A DNA stretch of 64,000 nucleotides, taken from assembly GCA_022616275.1 (NCBI GenBank), contig JAKEFB010000042.1, forward strand, positions 158,077-222,076, in the 5' to 3' direction. The notes under the pieces were generated by a model. It ran no database searches and was not told where the DNA came from. It was given only the letters and a program-made list of their open reading frames with translations. Position 1 is the first letter of the stretch; every line of letters starts with the position of its first letter. This DNA comes from Chloroflexota bacterium (lineage in GTDB: Bacteria; Chloroflexota; Anaerolineae; Promineifilales; Promineifilaceae). Positions 26,853 to 33,785 of the stretch are shown here, in pieces. The position numbers and the translations under genes are program-made.

Positions 26853-28094
26853 ATGCTTGACATTGACCAGGCTAACCGGACGGCCGTGGAACGGATGATG
26901 TCGGCCCGGCCGATCCTGGCCGGGGTGGCGACGGCGCGAGAGGTGATTCCCGGCCTGCGCGATAACCTGCTGCTACACGCCGGCCCGCCAATTGAGTGGG
27001 AGCGGATGTCTGGACCGCTACGGGGGGCGATTATTGGCGCGTTGATTTTTGAGGGGCTGGCCAACGATGAAAAGGAAGCCGTAGACATGGTGCAGGCGGG
27101 CGAAATTGATTTTGAGCCTTGCCATCATTATCAGGCCGTCGGCCCGATGGCCGGGGTGACTTCGGCCTCGATGAAGGTCTACGTGGTTGATAACGCCACG
27201 CACGGCAACAAGGCCTACTCCAACCTGAACGAGGGTTACGGCAAGGTACTGCGCTATGGGGCGTACGGCGAGGAGGTCATTGATAAATTGCGCTGGATGA
27301 ACGAAACGATGGGGCCGATCCTGGCCGAGGCGCTGGGCCAGAGCGAGGGAGTAGACATCCGCGCCCTGCTTGCCGAAGCACTGCACATGGGTGACGAGGG
27401 GCACAACCGCAATAAGGCCGGCTCGATTATTTTTACCACCCGGCTGGCCCCGCTGATTGCCCGGGTAGTGGACGATAAGGAGGTGGAGGCCCGGGTGCTG
27501 AAGTTCCTGGGCGACAACGCCTTGAGCGTGCTGAACCCGGTGATGGCGGCGTGCAAGGCGATGGCCGACGCGGCCCACGGGGTGGAGGGCAGCACGCTGG
27601 TGACGACGATGGCCCGCAACGGCACGGACTTTGGCATCCGGGTGAGCGGGCTGGGCGAGCGCTGGTTTACGGCCCCGGCCGGTATTCCCGATGGCCTCTA
27701 TTTCCCTGGCTTTACCAGCCAGCACGCCAACGCCGACATTGGGGACAGCACGATTACGGAAACGGCCGGGATTGGGGCGTTTGCGATGGCGGCCGCGCCG
27801 GCGATTGTGACGTTTATCAGCGGCACGCCGCAGGATGCGCTGAACGCCACGTTGGAGATGTACGAGATTACGACGGCCGAGCATAGTCACTTTACGATTC
27901 CTGTGCTGGATTTCCGGGGGACGCCGGTGGGTATTGATATTCGTAAGGTGGTTGAATTGGGAATTACCCCTCGCGTGAATACCGGGATTGCCCACAAGGA
28001 AGCGGGTGTAGGTCAGGTAGGGGCGGGGTTGGTGCGGCCGCCGCTGGAGATTTTTGAAGAAGCTCTGGTAGCGTTTGCCGAGAGGTATCTATAA
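26853..28094 (+). CDS. DUF1116 protein (YlbE/AllG-like carbamoyltransferase component)
   Basis: The 413-aa protein belongs to DUF1116: ANRTAVERMMSARPILAGVA at the N-terminus, GPMAGVTSASMKVYVVDN near 94, LHMGDEGHNRNKAGS and VMAACKAMADAAHGVEGSTL, then IGDSTITETAGIGAFAMAAA. The E. coli homologue YlbE (AllG) is required with FdrA for oxamate carbamoyltransferase activity. The start ATG lies two bases after the kinase stop, so its translation probably depends on the kinase message. Length agrees with the family. The substrate is inferred only by analogy. Confidence 0.9.
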   Translation: MLDIDQANRTAVERMMSARPILAGVATAREVIPGLRDNLLLHAGPPIEWERMSGPLRGAIIGALIFEGLANDEKEAVDMVQAGEIDFEPCHHYQAVGPMAGVTSASMKVYVVDNATHGNKAYSNLNEGYGKVLRYGAYGEEVIDKLRWMNETMGPILAEALGQSEGVDIRALLAEALHMGDEGHNRNKAGSIIFTTRLAPLIARVVDDKEVEARVLKFLGDNALSVLNPVMAACKAMADAAHGVEGSTLVTTMARNGTDFGIRVSGLGERWFTAPAGIPDGLYFPGFTSQHANADIGDSTITETAGIGAFAMAAAPAIVTFISGTPQDALNATLEMYEITTAEHSHFTIPVLDFRGTPVGIDIRKVVELGITPRVNTGIAHKEAGVGQVGAGLVRPPLEIFEEALVAFAERYL

Positions 28095-28103
28095 TTGGGT
28101 AAC

Positions 28104-28352
28104 ATGAACACAATAACTGTCAGCCAGGCAGAGGCTAATTTGCGGAAGGTCATCCAGCAGGTTCTCGATGACGTCGAACCAACCATTGTCACTACTGAGA
28201 GTGGTGATAGTGTTGTGATCCTCTCGCTTGACGAGTATAACGCCTGGCAGGAAACGCTCTATTTGCTCTCTACACCGGCTAATGCCGAGCATCTGCGCCG
28301 GTCAATTGCCGAGGACAAAGCTGGTTATGCCATGCTCGGCCCCACCGAATGA
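28104..28352 (+). CDS. Orphan Phd/YefM-family antitoxin
   Basis: The 82-aa protein fits the YefM fold: MNTITVSQAEANLRKVIQQV (DNA-binding N-terminus), PTIVTTESGDSVVILSLDEY, and a C-terminal helix with LLSTPANAEHLRRSIAED that would neutralise a toxin. The ATG at 28104 is used rather than a TTG nine bases earlier. No YoeB/RelE-type toxin follows; instead two hairpins end the transcript. It starts nine bases after the DUF1116 stop, so it would be expressed with that operon. Confidence 0.88.
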   Translation: MNTITVSQAEANLRKVIQQVLDDVEPTIVTTESGDSVVILSLDEYNAWQETLYLLSTPANAEHLRRSIAEDKAGYAMLGPTE

Positions 28353-28395
28353 ATTCGGTGGCTATTAATAGAAAAACATGTTCAAACATGTTTTT
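28343..28395 (+). terminator. Two stacked hairpins ending the fdrA/DUF1116 operon
   Basis: CCACCGAAT/ATTCGGTGG spans the yefM stop codon (28342-28361). AAAAACATG (28372-28380) pairs with CATGTTTTT (28387-28395) around TTCAAA, giving a T-run after the stem on the plus strand and an A-run before it. This is a good intrinsic, potentially bidirectional terminator. Confidence 0.8.
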
Positions 28396-28675
28396 GAGTT
28401 GAATTATCGAATTACCTCAATAAGTCAGGTTAACAATGGTTGTTACCTCCAGTGGTCCGAACCCCGTCTGACGTGGCCTGGCGGTGGCCAGGCTTCCTAT
28501 CTGTAGACGGTTGATATTGTTTCGGTAGATCGCGCCGGAAGGCGGGTGAGGCGCCTGCGCTTCCGGGGTGTGGCGATCGGCCGGGTTTGGATCAAGGGCC
28601 GGCGGGCCGTTGGGAAGCAGGCTGCTTCTTGGTGGCCTGATTTCTGATTGGCGTGCCGGCCGATAGGAGGCAACA
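28396..28675 (+). promoter_or_regulatory. 280-base non-coding leader with several hairpins
   Basis: No convincing ORF is seen. Predicted stems include GCCTGG/CCAGGC near 28474-28492, CCGGAAG (28535-28541) with CTTCCGG (28560-28566), and GAAGC/GCTTC near 28618-28633. The region ends in GATAGGAGGCAACA before the hydrolase ATG. It may be a structured 5' leader, but I recognise no known riboswitch class in it. Confidence 0.4.
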
Positions 28676-29620
28676 ATGAGCAACTTAACAGTTAAAGAGA
28701 TCGAACAGGAATACCACCACCTGGCGCAGGCAGGGGCGTATGAGCAAGCGTTGGCGCTGGCGACGCGGGAGGCGCATCAGTTCCCGGAACACGCCCAGCG
28801 GATTGTGTACTACTGGCGTTTTCGGATGGCCGCTTTGCTGGGCGAGGCAGAGCTGACTTTGCAGTTGTTGGATGAGGCGCTCCAGGCCGGGCATTGGTAC
28901 AGTGGGCTGGAGGAGGATTCGGACTTTGCGCTGTTGTCCGGCCGGCCTGAGTTTGAACACCTGGGGCAACGATGCCGGGAAAGGCGGGCAGAGGCTATGG
29001 CGGCGGCCGTGCCGGTGATGGAAACCCTGGAACCGGGGCAGGCGGCCCAGCCTTATCCGCTGCTCATGGCCTTGCACGGCAACAACAGCACGGTGGCCGG
29101 CTTTCAGCGACACTGGCAAACGGCCGTGGCGGCCGGTTGGCTGGTCGGGCTGCCGCAATCTTCCCAGCAATATGGGCCGGACAATTACTCGTGGATGGAT
29201 TGGGAATGGTCTATCCAGGAAGCGCAGCAGCAGTGGCGGGCGCTACAGAGCAGTTACCCGGTGGATGCAGAACGGGTTGTGCTGGCCGGTTTCTCGATGG
29301 GTGGCGGCCTGGCTACCTACCTGGCCTTAAGCGGTACGATCCAGGTTCGCGGCCTCGTCCTGGTGGCGCCGTTTTTGCCGGACCCCAAGAATATGATTCC
29401 GCACCTCGAAGCAAGGAAGTATGGCACCGATTTACGGGTGTACCTGGCCGCCAGTGAGCAGGATGAGTATTGCCTGGATGTAGCCCGGCAGTTGGCCGAT
29501 TTTTTGCCACGCTATGAGGTGGCCTGCCAACTGGAAGTCTTTAGCGACCTGGGACACAGCTTTCCGGTGCAGCTTGAGCAGAATTTACCTCAGGTACTGG
29601 CTTTCGTAACGCAGTCGTAG
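28676..29620 (+). CDS. Alpha/beta hydrolase (phospholipase/carboxylesterase type)
   Basis: The 314-aa cytosolic protein has a helical N-terminal part of about 110 residues, then an alpha/beta hydrolase domain beginning YPLLMALHGNNSTVAGF. The nucleophile elbow is GFSMGG, the acid probably the Asp in ASEQDEYC, and the histidine lies in LGHSFP. No signal peptide is visible. It heads the transcript carrying the cyclase genes, so it may act on an ester or lactone in the same pathway; the substrate is unknown. Confidence 0.86.
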   Translation: MSNLTVKEIEQEYHHLAQAGAYEQALALATREAHQFPEHAQRIVYYWRFRMAALLGEAELTLQLLDEALQAGHWYSGLEEDSDFALLSGRPEFEHLGQRCRERRAEAMAAAVPVMETLEPGQAAQPYPLLMALHGNNSTVAGFQRHWQTAVAAGWLVGLPQSSQQYGPDNYSWMDWEWSIQEAQQQWRALQSSYPVDAERVVLAGFSMGGGLATYLALSGTIQVRGLVLVAPFLPDPKNMIPHLEARKYGTDLRVYLAASEQDEYCLDVARQLADFLPRYEVACQLEVFSDLGHSFPVQLEQNLPQVLAFVTQS

Positions 29621-29629
29621 CATCTTTTT

Positions 29630-29665
29630 CAGGCGCCAGGCACTCGCAGAAGTGCCTGGCGCCTG
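29630..29665 (+). terminator. Perfect 15-bp hairpin after the alpha/beta hydrolase
   Basis: CAGGCGCCAGGCACT (29630-29644) pairs perfectly with 29651-29665 around CGCAGA. No T-run follows, so it is better read as a palindromic repeat or mRNA stabiliser than a certain terminator. The next gene's ribosome site (AAGGAGG) follows directly. Confidence 0.6.
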
Positions 29666-29682
29666 AGTAGAAGGAGGCGCCG

Positions 29683-30557
29683 ATGAAATTTATTGACCTG
29701 ACCATCCCTCTCGGTATTGGTACTCCTCCCTGGCCAACGTATGAGCCGTTGCAGGTGAAGTATTTTAAGCGACTGGCGCCAAACGGGGCGAATGGGCAAT
29801 TGGTTACGCATAGTAACCATATTGGGACGCACCTGGATGGGGAGATTCATTTTTATACGCCGGGGAAGGATATTGCTTCGCTGGACTTTGAGTTCCTGGC
29901 GGGCGAGGCGGCCGTGGTGGACTTGAGCGATTGCTGTGGCGATTACGACGTGTATACGCCGGAGATGATTGAGGAGCGGGTAGCGGTGCGGGAGGGGGAC
30001 ATTCTCATTATCCACACCGGCTACCACCATTTTGGTTGGGACCAGCCGTATGGCAACGAAATGCGTTATATGGTGCGGCACCCGGGGCCGGACGGCCGTT
30101 TTGCCCATTGGCTGGAGCAGAAGCGGATCAAGTGGATTGGGGTGGACTGCGGCAGCGCCGACCACCCGATGAATACCAAGATCCGGGAGTGGATGCCGGC
30201 CAGGCGGAAGAGGTGGACCGGCACTTCCGGGAGAAGTATGGAAAGCCGCTGGCGGAGTATTTCACGCCAGACATGTACCAGATGATGCACCTGTGGCTGT
30301 TCCACAAGGGTATTATTCACGCGGAGTGCGTCGGCGGGGACATTGATTTGCTGGTTAACCGGCGGGTGCAGGTGGGGTGTTTTCCCTGGCGTTTTGTGGA
30401 CGGGGAGGCCAGCATCGCTCGCATTGTGGCGATGGTGGGCGACGGCGAATACAAACAACTGATGGCGAAAAAGGCAAATATGCCTAAAACGCGCTTTGGC
30501 GATTGCTATGACCCGGTACACGTGGAAAGGCTAGGAGGGCGAGGGAAGACGTATTAA
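29683..30557 (+). pseudogene. Cyclase-family hydrolase interrupted by a frameshift
   Basis: The first 170 residues are a normal cyclase (kynurenine-formamidase/isatin-hydrolase superfamily) with the complete metal motif HIGTHLDGEIHF. Near 30195-30205, after MNTKIREWMP, homology jumps to the next frame back (AEEVDRHFREKYGKPLAEYF ... GIIHAECVGGDIDLL) and continues to 30557. Comparison with the paralogue at 31640-33304 shows both halves belong to one protein of about 290 aa. A one-base loss or a sequencing/assembly error fits; no classic slippery heptamer is seen. If it is an error, this is an active metal-dependent ring- or amide-hydrolase. Confidence 0.82.
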
Positions 30558-30578
30558 GGTTTGTACCGCTGAGCAATT

Positions 30579-30607
30579 TGACATCCAGGCCTATAAGCCG
30601 TTACGAT
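30579..30607 (+). promoter_or_regulatory. Candidate promoter for the DUF5678/retropepsin pair
   Basis: TTGACA (30579-30584) and TACGAT (30602-30607) are 17 bases apart. A start near 30614 would give a leader of about 36 nt to the ATG at 30650. The -10 is two bases off consensus. Confidence 0.45.
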
Positions 30608-30649
30608 CACCGGCAAGCGTCTCCGACAACAGGAGAGGAGGTGAATAAA

Positions 30650-31141
30650 ATGAGAGTGGTAACAAAAAAGGGCAAAATCAAGTCCAGCCAGCGAGGCGCA
30701 CCGGATGAGAAGATGGCGGCTTTAGAAGCGGCCGCCCAGGCAAAGGACGATCAGGCCTTCTGGCGCGCTTACCAGGCGATCACCTGGACTGACCGCCCGG
30801 CGAGCGACTTTGTCCATGCGGTCAATCTGGCCTTGATGGCCGGGGCCTACATCACTGCCCGCAACCTGGCCCAAGAGGGACACGAACTTCATCCCGACCA
30901 TGCTGAGCTAGAAAAAATGGCCTACGTGCTGGCGCCACCCCAGGCTCGCGTTGTCAAGAGTGAGAACCAGGCTGGCCGCAAAGCCAATCATCAATGGCTG
31001 AAAGAACACAGGTCGGAGTATAGAGGCCAATGGGTTGCCCTCCGCGATGGAGAATTGCTGGGCGCGGCCGCTTCGCCCGCCGATCTGGAAGCGCAGGTGG
31101 GTGAAATCAGGGATAAGGAAATTTTGCTCACTATCGTCTGA
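30650..31141 (+). CDS. DUF5678-containing protein
   Basis: The 163-aa protein has an N-terminal basic tail (KKGKIKSSQRG), a helical TPR-like middle (about 20-95) and a C-terminal DUF5678-like segment WLKEHRSEYRGQWVALRDGE followed by LLGAAASPADLEAQ. The function of the family is unknown. The ATG at 30650 is chosen for the strong GAGGAGG site just upstream. The next gene begins three bases after its stop, and such pairs with an aspartyl-protease-like protein recur in this lineage (recollection, not tested). Its place inside the catabolic region has no obvious pathway meaning. Confidence 0.72.
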   Translation: MRVVTKKGKIKSSQRGAPDEKMAALEAAAQAKDDQAFWRAYQAITWTDRPASDFVHAVNLALMAGAYITARNLAQEGHELHPDHAELEKMAYVLAPPQARVVKSENQAGRKANHQWLKEHRSEYRGQWVALRDGELLGAAASPADLEAQVGEIRDKEILLTIV

Positions 31142-31143
31142 TC

Positions 31144-31599
31144 ATGTTGCTCAGCTTTCGCAACGGCCGGCCCTTCGCTACCGGCAGTATGCCTTACGAG
31201 TATCCACCACCGGGCTCCGGTGAGGTTGCTACTCGTATCCTGGTAACAGTAGCTATCGGTTCCCAACAGACGAGAGCCATCCTGGATACTGGCGCGCCCT
31301 ACGTTATTTGCGATCCCCGCCTGATTCCTCACCTCCCCATCACTTCTACTAGCACCCTGGAACAAACCAAACTCCTCATTCGTGGCCATTGGGTGAGAGG
31401 AACGCTCCATCGTTTGCCAGTTAATTTCCTGGCTGTGGAAGGGGAAGATTTGGAAGTAGACGCCACAGTCTTCCTGCCCGATCTAGAGGCTGACAGTTGG
31501 GGGAATTTGCCTTCATTTATTGGCTTAACTGGTTGCCTGGAAAGAATACGTTTTGCCGTAGATCCGGGCGATGACACTTTCTACTTTGGGCCATTGTGA
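31144..31599 (+). CDS. Retropepsin-like aspartic protease-fold protein
   Basis: The 151-aa single-domain protein carries the aspartic protease signature ILDTGAPYVIC near residue 43 and a second part FIGLTGCLERIRFAVDP near the end, as in bacterial retropepsin-like proteins that dimerise to form one active site. There is no signal peptide or membrane segment. It starts three bases after the DUF5678 gene and is probably co-translated with it. It may process its partner or another cytosolic protein; nothing indicates a retroelement. Confidence 0.78.
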   Translation: MLLSFRNGRPFATGSMPYEYPPPGSGEVATRILVTVAIGSQQTRAILDTGAPYVICDPRLIPHLPITSTSTLEQTKLLIRGHWVRGTLHRLPVNFLAVEGEDLEVDATVFLPDLEADSWGNLPSFIGLTGCLERIRFAVDPGDDTFYFGPL

Positions 31600-31639
31600 A
31601 CCGGGTATTGGCCCCAATAACACAAGAGAGGAGAGCACC

Positions 31640-33304
31640 ATGAACCACGAACGACTCATCCATATTTTAAGCGATTCCAGATGGTATGACTTGACGCAGG
31701 CGCTGAGTATTTTTACGCCGCCGTGGCCGGGGGAGATGCCGCTGCAGGTGTATTTTTTTAAGCGGCTGACGGGGTCGTGGGGCGGGGGGCAGGGGGCGAA
31801 TGGGCAGATTATTGAGTGGAGTAATAACACGGGGACGCACCTGGTCGGGCCGCGGGCGTTTCATTCGGGGGCGCGGGCGATGGCCGACATTCCGTTGAGT
31901 GATTTGTGCGGCGAAGGGGTGGTGGTCGATATTTCTGACGCTGTGTCGGACTACAGCTTCTATACGCCGGAGATGATTACCGGCCGGGTGAGGGTGAAAG
32001 AGGGGGACATCCTGCTGATTAACACTGGTTACCACAAGCATGGCTGGGACCAGCCGGACACGCCGAACCCGGCCGCCCAGGGCGGGATTGAGAATAAGGA
32101 GTTTGGCTATTACGTGCGCCACCCCGGCCCGTCACCGGAGTTTTTCCGCTGGGCGCTAGATATGAAGCTGAAGCTGATTGGAGTGGACTGCGGCAGCGCC
32201 GAGCACCCGATGAATACCAGCATCCGCACTATGCACGGCCGGGAGTTTGAGAAGGCGGAGGCGAAGCTGAAGGAGACGCACGGCCGGTCGTGGGACGAGA
32301 TGTTCCCCCCAGAGGCTTACCACGAGTTGACCCGGGTGGTCATGCCCAAAGCCGGGTTGCTGCTGGCCGAATCGTTGGGTGGGGAGATTGGCCAACTGAG
32401 CAACCAGCGGGCCTGGATGATGATGATGCCCATCCCGTTTATGGAGGTGGAGTCGGCCTGGTGCCGGGCGGTGGCACTGCAAGGCCCGGCGGGGATGAGT
32501 GAGGACGAGTTTTTTGGCTTGATGCGCTCGGCTGGGGTGCTGGACATGACATTGCCGTTTAGCGTGCAAACACCACAGTGGGCCAATTACGAGCCGCTGA
32601 GCGTGAAGTATACCAAGCGGGTGGGCGGGCAATATTTTGGCCTGGGACGCAATAACGCCCACTGCCGGGCCAGCTTCCACCTGGCAACGCATATGGATGG
32701 GGAGAAGCATTTCTGGGCCGCCGGCCGGACGATTGGCCAGATGCCGTTTGACTACTGGTTCGGCCCTGGCGTGATTGCCGACATCTCCAACATGGTCAGC
32801 AACTCTAGCGTCTATACGCCGGCGATGGTCGAAAGCGTGGCCGAAGTCCGGGAGGGGGATATTCTGATTATCAAGACCGGCTGGCACAAATATGGCTGGA
32901 ATAGCCCCGACTCGGATGAGTTTCGTTATATGATCAAGCACCCCGGCCCGTCGCCGGATTTTGCCGACTGGTGCCTGGAGAAGAAGATCAAGTGGCTGGG
33001 GGTGGACTGTGTGGCCATGGAGCACCCGATGAACACTATCCAGCGTCTCTGGCACCCCAAGACTTTTGAAGAGGCCGACCGCAAGCTGATGGAACAGTAT
33101 GGCAAGAATTGGGACGAGATGTACCCGCTGGACAAGTATTACCAGGATATGCACTTGAACCTGTTCCCCAAGGGCATCGTCCACGCCGAGAACCTGGGCA
33201 TGGATATTGCTCTGGCTGAAAGCGGCCGGTATTTCATCGCCGGCTTCCTGCAAAAAGCGATGGAAACCACCTCTATGTGGGGTCGCTTTGTTGCATTCAA
33301 ATGA
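31640..33304 (+). CDS. Tandem cyclase-domain protein, one domain apparently inactive
   Basis: The 554-aa protein is two cyclase-family domains in one chain (about 1-275 and 285-554). Domain 2 keeps the metal motif as HLATHMDGEKHF. Domain 1 has NTGTHLVGPRAF at the same place: the first His is Asn63, the Asp is Val69 and the third His is Ala73, so only His67 remains. Both domains keep the family's later GVDCGSAEHPMNT or GVDCVAMEHPMNT motif. The start is ATG 31640, preceded by GAGAGGAGAG. It probably opens a cyclic amide or acts on an amide with domain 2, while domain 1 may be structural or regulatory. Confidence 0.9.
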   Translation: MNHERLIHILSDSRWYDLTQALSIFTPPWPGEMPLQVYFFKRLTGSWGGGQGANGQIIEWSNNTGTHLVGPRAFHSGARAMADIPLSDLCGEGVVVDISDAVSDYSFYTPEMITGRVRVKEGDILLINTGYHKHGWDQPDTPNPAAQGGIENKEFGYYVRHPGPSPEFFRWALDMKLKLIGVDCGSAEHPMNTSIRTMHGREFEKAEAKLKETHGRSWDEMFPPEAYHELTRVVMPKAGLLLAESLGGEIGQLSNQRAWMMMMPIPFMEVESAWCRAVALQGPAGMSEDEFFGLMRSAGVLDMTLPFSVQTPQWANYEPLSVKYTKRVGGQYFGLGRNNAHCRASFHLATHMDGEKHFWAAGRTIGQMPFDYWFGPGVIADISNMVSNSSVYTPAMVESVAEVREGDILIIKTGWHKYGWNSPDSDEFRYMIKHPGPSPDFADWCLEKKIKWLGVDCVAMEHPMNTIQRLWHPKTFEEADRKLMEQYGKNWDEMYPLDKYYQDMHLNLFPKGIVHAENLGMDIALAESGRYFIAGFLQKAMETTSMWGRFVAFK

Positions 33305-33305
33305 A

Positions 33306-33338
33306 GCCACGAATTACACGAATTAAACGAATTTTTAT
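33306..33338. repeat. Left inverted end of a GxxExxY cassette
   Basis: GCCACGAATTACACGAAT followed by TAAACGAATTTTTAT begins two bases after the stop of the tandem cyclase gene. Its outer 18 bases are the exact reverse complement of the outer 18 bases of the right end (33740-33771), and ACGAATTTT near the inner edge also matches. Confidence 0.85.
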
Positions 33339-33347
33339 AGGTGCCGG

Positions 33348-33719
33348 ATGGGAGAGGTTTTATACAAAGAGCTATCATACACTATTGTCGGTGCGGCAAT
33401 GGAAGTGCATCGTATTCTTGGATCAGGGTTCCTGGAGAGAGTTTACCAGGCTGCATTGGCTCACGAGTTGACTTTGCGGGGTGTCGTCTTTGAGCAATAC
33501 AAACGGTTGCCTGTATATTACAAAGGTGTGCTGGTTGGTGATTATGAGGCCGATTTTGTGGTGGAAGATAGGCTCATTCTTGAAATTAAGGCCATTTCAC
33601 AGCTCATTAAACAGCACGAGGCTCAGGCTCAAAATTATCTGGCGGCTACCGGGTTTCGACTGGCGATTCTACTCAATTTTGGCACAGCATCACTTCAGCA
33701 AAAGCGTGTGGTAAAGTAA
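33348..33719 (+). CDS. GxxExxY protein
   Basis: The 123-aa protein has the family's defining GSGFLERVY after a helical start (ELSYTIVGAAMEVHRIL), then VYYKGVLVGDYEADFVVEDR and LILEIKAI, an arrangement reminiscent of a PD-(D/E)XK nuclease core (D, then E-x-K). Its biological role is not established. It sits alone between two catabolic genes, bounded by matched inverted repeats of the CACGAAT family, so it looks like inserted cargo rather than part of the pathway. Confidence 0.88.
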   Translation: MGEVLYKELSYTIVGAAMEVHRILGSGFLERVYQAALAHELTLRGVVFEQYKRLPVYYKGVLVGDYEADFVVEDRLILEIKAISQLIKQHEAQAQNYLAATGFRLAILLNFGTASLQQKRVVK

Positions 33720-33739
33720 TACCAAATCCCAATCAATAG

Positions 33740-33771
33740 ATAAAATTCGTGCCATTCGTGTAATTCGTGGC
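33740..33771. repeat. Right inverted end of the GxxExxY cassette
   Basis: ATAAAATTCGTGCC and ATTCGTGTAATTCGTGGC form the mirror of 33306-33338. It ends 15 bases before the large-subunit ATG, so the insertion lies tightly between two genes. No convincing target-site duplication is visible. Confidence 0.85.
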
Positions 33772-33785
33772 AAAGGATAAGAAAC

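Noticed and set aside
30036-30557. Independent gene for the second half of the frameshifted cyclase
   Set aside because: Its recognisable sequence starts in the middle of the cyclase fold and matches the C-terminal half of the paralogue, so it is part of the gene starting at 29683.
31144-31599. Retroelement or retron
   Set aside because: Only a retropepsin-like fold is present; no reverse transcriptase, integrase or structured RNA is nearby.
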